A DNA stretch of 64,000 nucleotides, taken from Vesta saturnalis. Its lineage: Eukaryota > Arthropoda > Insecta > Coleoptera > Lampyridae. Position 1 is the stretch's first letter, and every line of letters begins with the position of its first letter. The notes beneath the pieces were generated by a model that worked only from the letters and a program-made list of their open reading frames with translations, did no database searches and was not told the DNA's origin. The stretch spans positions 3,891,001 to 3,955,000 of the forward strand of contig JARFJB010001965.1 in the NCBI GenBank assembly GCA_036346205.1, written 5' to 3'. Below, piece after piece: positions 1 to 9,035 of the stretch. A program made the position numbers and the translations under genes.

Positions 1-590
1 AACTGAATCGTTCCGGAAGGTTTCGACACCTTATAAGTATTATTATTAAAACCGGCCCGGATTTAGAGTCACCCCCGGTAGCTACCCTTGACGCCGTCAC
101 GGCCAGAAGGTCCTCATCGACCGCCGCTTAAGCGTTCCCGCACCCAGAATAAAATACGAAAGGCTTCATTTCCAATTCCTACGTTTTTAGTCACTCGTAA
201 ACCCCACCAAATCTCTTTACTAAAACTTCCGCTAATTACTAAGAGTAATTAGAAATATATTAATGCATCGGAATTAAGATTAACGACCTTAGGATCACCA
301 CCGACCAATCAGTGTACAAAAGGCGCCCATCCGCAGACAAGCTAGGTCCTGATCCAATAGAAGCTGAGTTAGTTACTTTTTCTCTTATTTAAAATACCTT
401 TCAGTTTTGTTGTTTTGTTATAATTAATTATAAATAATAGGAACAATATATAACTAAAACCCTCACAAGTATATTGCTCAGTGTGGACGAACCTGGTAAT
501 AATGATCAACCCCAGTACGAACAACCCCCCTTTTAATAATTAAAAACCAGTTGAGCTAGACCGTGGGAAATTAAAGTAATTTAATTAATT
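1..590. other. unassigned flank, possible polypurine tract
   Basis: No reading frame here resembles a family I know. The first 350 bases are less AT-rich than most of the window. On the minus strand, just downstream of the gypsy reverse transcriptase remnant, the purine run AAAAGGGGGG (about 524-533) is followed by TTGTTCG. A polypurine tract in that place would normally mark the start of a 3' LTR. I could not find a matching 5' LTR near 2.1-2.7 kb, so an LTR is only a possibility. Confidence 0.2.
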
Positions 591-593
591 GCT

Positions 594-1115
594 CTATGTT
601 TTCCCCAAATTCTCTATGTACGTATCTACACCCTCGCTAGTTTCATAAATTTGCCTAATTCTTTTTTGAAAAACCTCTGGTGCCGATGAAATACCATATG
701 ACAATCTTAAAAATCTGTAACGCCCGAAAGGAGTGTTGAATGTGCATAATTTGCTACTTTTTTCATCTAGTTGAACTTGCCAAAACCCATTGGAGCAATC
801 TAATACGCTAAATATCATTGAACCTCTTAATTTACTGACTATATCCTCTAACGTTGGAATATAGTAATGTTTCCGTTTAATTACTTTGTTAAGTTCTCTT
901 GGGTCGATATAGATTCGTTAATCTAAATTCTTTTTCGGTGCTATAACCAAAGCATTTACCCACTCAGTCGGTTTCTCGACCTTTGCAACAATGTTTTTTC
1001 TTTCTAAATCCGTTGCTTTTCCTTTAATTTATTACGTAGCGCATATGGAACTTCCTAGGTGGATACATTTTTGGACTAACACCCTCCTGCAGTTCAATTG
1101 AATGTGTTCCACTTT
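594..1115 (-). pseudogene. Ty3/gypsy reverse transcriptase remnant
   Basis: Reverse transcriptase of a Ty3/gypsy LTR retrotransposon, which copies element RNA into DNA in cytoplasmic particles. Reading down the minus strand from about 1110, gypsy landmarks come in the right order: an N-terminal PPRK-like stretch, EKPTEWVNALVIAPKK, then YIDPRELNKVIKR, IPTLEDIVSKL, FSVLDCSNGFWQVQLDE and FNTPFGRYRFLRL. The best-preserved open stretch is 594-818. It is broken by at least one stop (after APKKNLD, near 920) and one or more frameshifts near 1020-1110. The catalytic box, normally YxDD, reads YIEN at the very end of the open stretch. Both catalytic aspartates there are lost and the thumb and RNase H that should follow are missing. 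It continues from the gag/protease remnant at 1205-1700 on the same strand. Assignment to Ty3/gypsy is confident; the clade is not. Confidence 0.85.
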
Positions 1116-1204
1116 AAACGCCCTAATCCTTCAAAAATACATTTATAATTTGTAATAATTTTACTAATTTACATATCATAATTTTCAATTGTGTTAACAT
1201 GATT

Positions 1205-1705
1205 AATGCTTTGAATTAATATTTATTCCTGGCATGCATGCAAACCTAAAATTGGTTTATTTACATTAATCACATAAAAGTGTAATCCACTTTTAAATTA
1301 TCATTATTTGCTGAATTAATTACCAACATACAGGTGCCTATTGATTCTATTTTTTCACCCATTAACGTAGAAATAATCCCCACTGACCTTTTTAATTGCT
1401 CGATATCAATTCCTAATAGATGGCTGGTTAACGTCTTGTCCAATACAGCGTTTACTTCACTTAGTTCATTTATATTCAACGTTTCTAACCGATGGACAGT
1501 TACTTCAGCGATTCTGCAAATTTCCATTGCTTTTTTAAGATCTAACTTTGGTTCTCTTAAAAGTTTATCCTTGATGCGAACTTTACTAATACCTAAAATT
1601 AGTTTATCACGTATTAAACTGTCTGTCAATTCAGCAAATACATATGTGTTAGTAGAGTTGTCTCAGCTCCGTGCAATATTCATCATAAGTAGAAGTGGGG
1701 CACCT
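1205..1705 (-). pseudogene. Ty3/gypsy gag and aspartic protease remnant
   Basis: Gag C-terminus and protease of the same gypsy element as the RT at 594-1115. The open stretch 1270-1629 carries the gag signature DSLIRDKLILGI, then LLREPKLDLKKAMEICRIAE, very typical of arthropod Ty3/gypsy gag. The next segment (GEKIESIGTCMLVINSANN) looks like the middle of a retroviral-type aspartic protease. After a frameshift near 1268 the motif KPILGLHACQE follows (about 1208-1240), matching the protease C-terminal ILGL motif. The CCHC zinc knuckle and the catalytic DTG/DSG motif are not visible, so there is an internal deletion between gag and protease. Upstream, at 1640-1700, further gag-like residues (TYDEYCTELRQL) sit in another frame. 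It is a dead copy. Confidence 0.8.
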
Positions 1706-1778
1706 CGTCTTTCACTTTTGTGACGTCATTTGACCTTGGGAATTTCCCAGGGCCTGCTACGTGATTGACCACTGTTTG

Positions 1779-1840
1779 ACCTTGAGTGAGTTGTTTACCT
1801 TGAGACAGTTGTTAACCTTGAGAAACAGGCTTACCTTGAA
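1779..1840 (-). repeat. 18-bp tandem repeat in gag leader
   Basis: The core ACCTTGAG recurs at 1779, 1797, 1815 and 1833 (the last as ACCTTGAA), an exact 18-bp period, so six codons. On the minus strand one frame reads a Q-G-rich hexapeptide series (PVSQG, QLSQGK, QLTQGQ) with one stop inside. The period of six codons suggests it expanded while coding, probably in the N-terminal part of the gypsy gag next door; that link is an inference. Confidence 0.7.
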
Positions 1841-1881
1841 AAGGAGGACTAGGATTAGCACGGGGAATTTGGAAATATTTT

Positions 1882-2120
1882 AATGGAGGTTCTTGTAAGA
1901 CAAGAGTTATCTCATGGCCCTGGTCTTGCGCTGGGATATTGTTTTAATGGAGGTTCTTGTAAGACAAGAGCTATCTCTAGGACCTGATCTAGTGCTGGAA
2001 ATGTTTCTTAGTAATAAAGAGGTTCTTGTCAGACGAGGGCTATTACCTGGACCTGGTGCAGCACTGGGGTTGTTTTCAATGGAGGTTCTTGTAAGACGAG
2101 AGCTATCTCGCCTGGTCTTT
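1882..2120. repeat. about 64-bp tandem repeat, 3.7 copies
   Basis: The core GGTTCTTGTMAGACRAG recurs at 1888, 1952, 2021 and 2084, giving periods of 64, 69 and 63 bases. Copies 1, 2 and 4 start AATGGAGGTTCTTGTAAGAC; copy 3 is more diverged. The period is not a multiple of three, so it is probably not a protein repeat, although one plus-strand frame (1914-2129) stays open through it. It lies just upstream of the gypsy gag remnant in that element's orientation and may belong to its 5' region. Confidence 0.8.
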
Positions 2121-2129
2121 ATTAATTAA

Positions 2130-2833
2130 TTAATTATTTTTAACCCCGGGAAATTCTCGATCCTAATCTGTTGCCCTATAAGATGATCTTAAATCTGTAT
2201 TCTGATAAGGGTGCGCAAATAATCATTAGATGCAAAAGATAGTTTATTTAATCTGTGTTTATTTTGATTTCTTATTTTCCTTCAACGGGTTAATACCGAC
2301 TGCGCCGTGTTAATTACCTGATCGATTTTTTATTTATACCAAACCACATGTAATTTAAAACATTTATTAACTAACGTAATTACAGATTACATTATTGTTT
2401 ACTTCGCATCTGTCTCATATCATGTCGGTGGGGTTGCCACTTCTAATTTGTAATTTTGCGCAGTTGCCAAGTTTACATTACTCACAGAAATAATGTCACA
2501 CAAAAAGGTGAAAATTTACAAAATGTTCTGGTTAACAATGTTTACTTAAGAGAACGGTTAAATAAACCGGAAATACGGGAAATTGAATAAAGAGATAGAA
2601 AAACTACATCAATCAATGATTACAGTAGTAATTAATAATGAATTAATAATTTCAAGAATTTGAAACGAGCACGCTTCATAACGATAGAAAACATCTGTTA
2701 ATGGTAATGAAGCAGGAAATTTCTATTCTAGTTCTAAAATGTCCGCCGGTTCGTACTATGTCGAAAAAAACCGCATTCCAAACAAGTCAATTTCTACATC
2801 TTGGACCTATCAAATTTATCAAGACTTAGTCAA
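2130..2833. other. no gene seen
   Basis: AT-rich DNA between the gypsy remnant and the Penelope-like fragment. The short open frame at 2739-2930 on the plus strand resembles nothing I know. The far 3' part of the Penelope-like element could extend into it on the minus strand, but I see no GIY-YIG endonuclease motif. Confidence 0.4.
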
Positions 2834-3260
2834 TCAATTCTTAGTGGAAATAAAAAAGATTGCCACGGAAGCCGCAATAGGAGGTGGATTGTCAGATGGG
2901 TTCGAACAAGTATGTAACAGTGTAGACTGAGTTCTTGGGTGAAATTTCTTTTTAATTTTATTCAGTAAATTAATGATGACCTCAGCATAACCGTTGGTCT
3001 TGGCACGGTAGAAAATAGTAGATAATTCCTTATTAAAATCAGATTGGTTAAGAGATAAAATGAATACACTTGAATAGATGGTAAAAGGTACCCAATTTAT
3101 GTGACATAGTATGAAAGGGTTCAAAAGGAATGGCGTAGTCAAGAAAATCGACTTTCTTAGTTGAGGGAAATTAGGTTTAAACCTCGGAACCCAGCTATAA
3201 AGAATGGATTTGAATGTTTCTGGATTTTTTGAATTTCTTACAGTAAAAAGTTTACCCTTT
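2834..3260 (-). pseudogene. Penelope-like element, C-terminal RT region
   Basis: Part of a Penelope-like retroelement reverse transcriptase on the minus strand, downstream of the core palm motifs. Near 3110 a frame reads SHKLGTFYHLFKCIHFIS, matching the conserved HKLGTIYSLxDRxxxLS block of Penelope RTs. After a frameshift the open stretch to 2834 gives FNKELSTIFYRAKTNGYAEV followed by LLNKIKKKF, matching the next conserved block (ELxxIKxIALxNGY, then a basic helix). The catalytic palm and the GIY-YIG endonuclease are absent here. The N-terminal part of what is probably the same element lies at 8009-8940 in the same orientation, so the two halves appear to have been separated by the 3.7-7.9 kb gene. 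Family assignment rests on two motif blocks. Confidence 0.6.
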
Positions 3261-3745
3261 AAAGTCTTCCGCTAACGGTTTTTTTTAAAGAAGCATGAAA
3301 ATGATGTTACTTCTAGCATAGTATTCTTAATTCCTTTCCCAGCTATATTGTTTCTCTCCATATCAGATTTATTTAATTTCTATATAAAGCATGCACAGGG
3401 ACAGAAAACGTCCTTGAAAAGTAGCCATTGCAGGTATAGAAAAGGCAGTAGAGAGGGGAAGTGGGGACAGTGAAGAAAACGAGTGACAGATGTTTCTCTG
3501 CTCCGAAAACAGTTTAGTATGTTGCCTGTGTTCATGTGGAACGTTATTTTTAATATTTTTAGCAGTATTTGTTGAATTTCTCGATTATATTCGCTGACAG
3601 AAAGGTATGCATAGTGTTGTCACTACAGTGATAATATTGTATTGTAATAATTTGTACATTATTTATTATTTATTTCATCTTTTTCATTTTCGACTTTCTG
3701 TTTACCAATTTTGCTAATATTTCTTATTGCAGATAATTATTAATT
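3261..3745. other. junction and upstream region of FEN-like gene
   Basis: No clear coding sequence. It holds the left junction of the segment that splits the Penelope-like element. Just before the first ATG of the gene at 3746 is a pyrimidine-rich run ending in TTCTTATTGCAG (3720-3731), which looks like a 3' splice site. I could not identify terminal inverted repeats or a target duplication. Confidence 0.35.
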
Positions 3746-5470
3746 ATGGATAGTCACAGTAAGAATATTGATTGAGCAGATGTTGAACAAAATTTTTGTT
3801 TTCTTTTCGAAAAACTTGGATCTCGGAGCAGTAATAATGCAGGTTCTATTGTTGAAATTAAAAGAGGATTGGGAACTCTAAAACAAGCTTCTGAGGAGAG
3901 AAACGATGGATTATTGCAATACTTAAATACGTGTGAAGTTGTATATGCTCATATGTCGGCAGAAGTATATTAATAAAAAATACATTAAAGCCTATAAAAA
4001 GCAAGACAAACGAGTAAATTTTTCGCCTCCAAAAAAAAGATTACGAAGTTTATCATCATCTAGCTTCGATTGGGAAACTATTTGTTTCATTTGTGGAAAG
4101 GAAGCTGATGAGGGAAAATAAGAAAAAACAAAAGAAAAATTTAAGAAGAAAAATACATATGGTCAGCAACACAAGAGATAAAAGCAACAATTTTAGAGAT
4201 TATAAAAGAAGAAAGAGATGACTATTACCGAGAAATTCACAAGAGAATATCCGGTGTACTGGACTTGGTAGCATTGAAAGAGCGATACCATGGTGATTGT
4301 TACCGTTCATTGAGAAATGTAGTTGCTAAGGTATCGGAAAAAGAAAAAAAGATTCATCCAAAAGTATTGTTAGTGGATGCAGCAATGAAACAAATATATC
4401 AGTACATAGAAGAGAATGAAGACTACCAGTTTTCTATGCAGGAGTTAAAAATATCCTACCATCAGGATACATTCCAGATGAAAAAACTATTAAAGCACGA
4501 TTAATATCAAAGTTCAAAGACGATATTGTTATCTCAAGTAAATTTAGTGCAAATATGATATTTTGTTTTAGAAACAAACACCATGAAATACTCTCAAACG
4601 CATAGTATAATCAGCGAGAAGAAAATGAAACAGATGAAGAGTATAGAATTAAAGACTGCTGGCGAAATTATAAGACGACATATTCGAACAGTTGTTGTAC
4701 GCAACGATGAGTATCCAGCAAGTCATAAAATGTTCATGCATTCCACCATCACTTTTATTTATTCTTTCAGAGATTACTATGAATGACAAAAAAAGTAAAT
4801 CTGAAAATGCAATTTTTTATGAAGCAAAATATAGGTCCATAGCTCATGCAATAATGTCTGGAGTACGGCCTCGATCATTTATATCTCCTCTTCAAATACC
4901 ATTATCAGTAACACTTCATCGAAACTTTGGTTCCAAAAAAATAATAATAGATATTTGTAACTCTCTAGGATTCTGCAGTTCATATAAAGAAGCACAATTG
5001 TACGAAGGTTCGGCAGCTTTTAGTGGTTCATTAAAAATAAAACCGAATACATTTGTTCAACTTGTACACGATAATGCAGATTTCAATGTTAATACACTTG
5101 ATGGTAAAAGAACTTTTCATAATTTGGGTTCAATTCAAATTATTACTCCATCTAACGGTATTGAGTCTAGAGATCCAATCAAATGCTTATAGTCTATTCC
5201 ATCTGAGCCAGAAACAGCAGATTAAGGTAATATTCCTCTTCAAGTTTATCCAGCGAGTACCGGTGAAGAATTGAAAAAAATTATTGTCAAAGTACCAGAA
5301 GAAGTACACGAAGAAAGACTGTCCCTAACTTCAAAATTAAATACTTTCTGGATGTATTTCAAGTATCAGACTGATAATGAGTTTCCTGGGTGGAATAGTT
5401 GTATGGAAATGTTAACAATTGCATTGCCTTTTGAAATGGCAACTACCGTATTTTCACCATTCATTTAAGG
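3746..5470 (+). pseudogene. FEN-like multicopy gene, N-terminal part (broken)
   Basis: First third of a large broken gene of a family I recall as uncharacterised, multicopy proteins in many invertebrates; its function is unknown to me. From ATG 3746 a frame reads through RGLGTLKQASEERNDGLLQY, then, after a frameshift near 3957, CRQKYINKKYIKAYKK. A cysteine pair follows in FDWETICFICGK (about 4063-4095), probably part of a zinc-binding motif. Further pieces are 4265-4504 (YHGDCYRSLRN, basic, Lys/Glu-rich) and 4692-5192 (MSGVRPRSFISPLQIPLSV, LHRNFGSKKIIIDICNSLG, VQLVHDNADFNVNTLDGK). The last piece resembles the region that precedes the TFHNLGSI motif in relatives. At least five frameshifts or stops occur. 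Parts at 5658-6570 and 6687-7893 continue the same protein. Confidence 0.6.
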
Positions 5471-5657
5471 TGCTCCAAGCGATTTCAATACATTGTATAC
5501 AGCTATAAAATCATCAATTGATAATGCAAGATCTTTAAACATGTATACATGTGTTTTATCATTCGATAATTATTTATCAAATGTCGAGATATTGCTTCGG
5601 ATTTGACTTTAGGAGATGAGATGAGAAATCGTCGTTCGATTAGGTGCTTTTCATACA

Positions 5658-6570
5658 TTGATGTCAATCATGGGCTGCATTGGATGTATTATGGGAGGTA
5701 GCGGAATTAAAGAAGCCCTTAATACAGTGTACGCTGAAAATACCATCGACCATATTATGTCTGGAGGTGCATATGCTAGGGCAGTACGTGCTCATTCATT
5801 ATTACAACTAGCTTTATCTAGATTAATTTTTACAAAGCTTCTACAAGAGAACAAATATTTATCTAATATGATAAAGACTGATAATGATGCTGACGTGTTT
5901 GATAGGTTCAACTTAACAGACATCCAAGAAAGTGATACATTTAAAAAAATAGTAGATCTTTTCGAAAATGAGTTAGAGGAAAAGAGTAAAACTGCCAAAT
6001 TGTGGATTACTTATTTCCGAATGGTGACAATATTAAAAGATTTCATTGCTGCTGATCGAATGGGCGACTGGGAGCTACATTTACATACAATGGAGTTAAT
6101 GATTCCATATTTACATGCAAGGGGACATTTTCCTTATGCAAAATCTTTGGAACTCCATTGGCAGGACAGGAAGGAATTGCAGACTAAAATGGATTCAGCA
6201 GAGTACAACAAATTTACAACCCAAGGATATTTTACAGCTCGACGTTCAGATCAATCCCCACTGATCAAACTATCGAACAAACATTAAAGAAGTCCATGAG
6301 TGTCGAAGGAGGGCCTTTTAAGCGTGGTGTTACAGAAAGTGTTGTTTATAAATGGATAAAAGGAGCGATCTACACCAAAGACGTAATTGAAGGAATTAAA
6401 GATTTTTGTAAAATATCTTTTAGAAAAAGGCATCAGCACGTAGATTGTTCCGATGCTCGAATCAACCGTGATAATATTGATGTCAAAAAAATTGAAGAAT
6501 TTTTCATGACATATATAATAATCCTTTTACTGATGTCGGTATTATTATGTCCATTGCAACTGGAATAACC
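5658..6570 (+). pseudogene. FEN-like multicopy gene, central part (broken)
   Basis: Middle of the broken gene that begins at 3746. The 209-codon open stretch 5658-6287 contains GDWELHLHTMELMIPYLHAR, then GHFPYAKSLELHWQD and FTTQGYFTARRSDQ, a block I recognise from many uncharacterised invertebrate proteins (pattern GNWELHL...M.PYF.A.GH..YAKS...Y). A frameshift near 6258 moves the reading to the frame of 6296-6568, which carries KKSMSVEGGPFKRGVTESV, matching the following conserved block (MRS.K..GGLTRGRG.TE). I know no catalytic function for this segment. It is mostly alpha-helical in character, with no membrane segment. About 185 bases between 5470 and 5658 are in other frames but look continuous with the gene. 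Confidence 0.65.
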
Positions 6571-6686
6571 GGTGATGAAAGAGTAAACTGCCACGATGCT
6601 TTTAATATAGATGTAAAAGCCATGAAGAAAAAAATAAAAAAAAAATTAAATTTTTAAAATTAACAAAAAAAGATAAAGTCGTTCCG

Positions 6687-7893
6687 TTGTTGGCTGTTAA
6701 CAACAAAATCAAAGTTTATGATGAAGTCATTCCAATAGATGAATTATTGCTATTTCAACGTATTTGTGTTTTAAAAAAATCAGAAGAAGAACTTCGAACA
6801 CGCATGACTTTTGAGTTAGCTCCATATCCTATAACTCTATTCGATCAAGGTTTAATGCGAAAGACAATTAAATCAACTTTTTATGATTTATTTACACAGC
6901 TCAATATTAGTGTAAATGATAACAATACATTTTCGTATGTAATTGATGGGGGAATGTTATTGCATCGTTGCAAATGGCAATTAGACGAAAAGTTCGAGAC
7001 GATATGCAATCATTACATACGATATTTAAGAAATAATTATGGACATAATGTTTTTGTCGTTTTCGACGGATATCGTCAATATTAATTTCATTAAATCAGC
7101 TGAAAGATATCGTCGATCATTGAAAAATGCCTCAACAGATTTAATTTTTGATGAAAATATGCCTTTAAAAATTCGCCAAAAAAAGTTTCTTGCAAACAGC
7201 CATAACAAAAATAGATTCATCGAAATGTTAAGGAAGAAACTAGCTGATAATAATATTTTCTCGTGTCAAGCAGAAGGTGATGCTGATACATTAATAGTAC
7301 CAACGGCATTTAATATTGAACCAGATAATGTTGTTGCTGAAGATATTGATGTGTTAGTTTTATTAACAGCTTTAACACCTCCCCATAGATAAATATATTT
7401 TCTCAAACCAGCAAAAGGAGTTGTATCCGCAAAAATTTCTTCTAATAAAAGCCTTAAACAAAATATTTTGTTTTTGCATGTATTAACTGGATGTGATACA
7501 ACTTCAGCGTTTTACAAAAAGGGTAAAAATAAATTTTCTAAAACATTCGAAAATCTTACAGATTTACAAGATGATGCTATTGTCTTTACAGACGAAAATG
7601 CTGACGTCACTAATATTTTGCAATCGGGTATTTTATGCATTTTAGCATTATATGGTGCTCCTAAAAATGAAGAAAATATAAACAATTTTCGGTATCAATC
7701 GTTTCTTGAATCTGCAAATAAAAATACTTGTGCCAACTTAGCTTCATTGATACCCACACACGATGCTAGCTCTGAACATATAAAAAGAGTGTATTTACAA
7801 GCACAGTTGTGGATGGGATATGAAAAGTTGCCAACAGAATGGGGATGGAGAATAAATGATAATTCACTAGTACCAGTTACAATAGTAATTTAG
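6687..7893 (+). pseudogene. FEN1/XPG-like (PIN-like) nuclease domain, broken
   Basis: C-terminal domain of the broken gene from 3746. Acidic residues occur in the order and context expected of FEN1/XPG-type flap nucleases: FSYVIDGGMLLH (Asp codon 6945), NVFVVFDGY (Asp 7065), CQAEGDADTLIV (Glu and Asp codons 7272-7286), VVAEDIDVLVLL (Asp 7342 and 7348) and LHVLTGCDTTSAF (Asp 7494). In FEN1 the equivalent motifs bind two metal ions that cut DNA flaps. All acidic positions are kept, but the frame is broken between 7067 and 7085 and there is a stop at 7390. From 7087 to the TAG at 7891 the frame is otherwise continuous. The final stretch (YLQAQLWMGYEKLPTEWGW) is also characteristic of the family. 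Nuclease activity is inferred from motifs only; this copy cannot make an intact protein. Confidence 0.7.
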
Positions 7894-8008
7894 TGATTTC
7901 AGAAGCTAAAATGTAGGAGTTCTTAATAGAAAATTTAAATTCAAAGTTAATATTGGTTCTGCGAAAATCGTTTAGTCAGACCGACAACTTTAAAACTGTT
8001 ATGAAAGG
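7894..8008. other. right junction of the inserted segment
   Basis: Non-coding stretch between the end of the FEN-like gene and the first Penelope-like repeat copy. I see no terminal inverted repeat pairing with 3260-3450. Confidence 0.3.
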
Positions 8009-8793
8009 AAACTATAGAACAAACTTACTTTGTCTGGTTTGTGGATTTTAGAAAAGGCATATAATTAACGGATGTAGGGATTCATAGCCTTTAGCCTAAA
8101 GTAATTAATATTTAAAGTAGTGAGAATATTTTTGTTATCAAAGAGAAATTTTTTAACCTTGACTACAAAATTACAAAGGCTAATACCTGGAGTGGAGAAA
8201 TCATCGTTATTCAGTTTTTGACCTTGTCATTGTAACTAGGTTCATCTAAAATAATGCGGACATTGTCATTAATGCCTTTAGTGAAAATGAGGTTTTTAGT
8301 TTTTAATTTATCCTGAATGTTCTGATAATGAAAGAACCTTCGACAGGTTTCAGAAATATTAACTTGTGTGAACAGAAGGCTCTAATACTATCAGATGAAA
8401 CTATAGAACAAACTACCTTGTCTGGTTTGTGGATTTTAGAAAAGGCATATAATTAACGGATGTAGGGATTCATAGCCGTTAGCCTAAAGTAATTAATATT
8501 TAAAGTAGTGAGAATATTCTTGTTATCAAAGAGAAATTTTCTAACCTTGACTACAAGATTACTAAGGCTGATACCTGGAGTGGAGAAATCATCGTTACTC
8601 AATTTTGACGTTGTCATTGTAAGTAGGTTTATCTAAAATAACGCGGACATTGTCATTAAAGGCTTTAGTGAAAATGAGGTTTTTAGTTTTTAATTTATCC
8701 TGAATGTTCTGATAATATTTGTAGTTGAAAGAACCTTCGACAGGTTTCAGAAATATTGACTTGTGTGAACAGAAGGCTCTAATACTATCAGAT
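8009..8793 (-). repeat. tandem duplication (about 390 bp) in Penelope-like RT
   Basis: 8009-8396 and 8398-8793 are two copies of one segment, beginning ACTATAGAACAAAC and ending AATACTATCAGAT. They are closely similar; the main difference is about 10 bases (ATTTGTAGTT) present near 8717 in the second copy and missing near 8328 in the first. On the minus strand the second copy keeps an open frame, while the first is frameshifted by that difference. The duplicated segment lies in the N-terminal RT region of a Penelope-like element. Confidence 0.85.
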
Positions 8794-8940
8794 ACATTAT
8801 CATCCAATTTGTGAAATACTTATACATTCAGCTTGAAGTGTAAGATTATCAATAAGTTTGTTGTCTAATTCGTGAGGGTTGTGTTTTACAGCCTTACTCA
8901 ATGCTTCAAGCTGAACTAAAGTTAACATTACAGATATTAA
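8398..8940 (-). pseudogene. Penelope-like element, N-terminal RT region
   Basis: Minus-strand remnant of the first part of a Penelope-like RT. The open stretch 8595-8807 reads QDKLKTKNLIFTKAFNDNVR and ends VILDKPTYNDNVKIE, close to the family block ..NIVITKADKGNAVVVMDKxDY. Further down the same strand, about 8420-8590, another frame reads LYAFSKIHKPD followed by SIVSS, which matches the hallmark YGLPKIHKPxxPLRPIVSS of this class. Upstream at 8810-8940 a helical stretch (LEALSKAVKHNPHELDNKL) probably belongs to the N-terminus. Frames are interrupted by stops and the catalytic palm is missing downstream, where the FEN-like gene intervenes. The C-terminal blocks appear at 2834-3260 in the same orientation. 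Confidence 0.65.
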
Positions 8941-9035
8941 CTAAAAGCGGTGTAATTTTACATCAAATACTTAAGCCATGTTAGCTTACCTTCTGCATCA
9001 TTTTATCATTATTGAAGGTACAATAATCTTTCCTG

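Noticed and set aside
1..160. rRNA fragment
   Set aside because: GC-rich at first sight, but it does not match any rRNA stretch I know.
1334..1723. 129-codon plus-strand frame
   Set aside because: It is the antisense of the gypsy gag/protease remnant, which has real motifs on the minus strand.
1914..2129. 71-codon plus-strand frame with MEVLVRQEL-type repeats
   Set aside because: It is the translation of the ~64-bp tandem repeat; the period is not a multiple of three and nothing else supports a protein.
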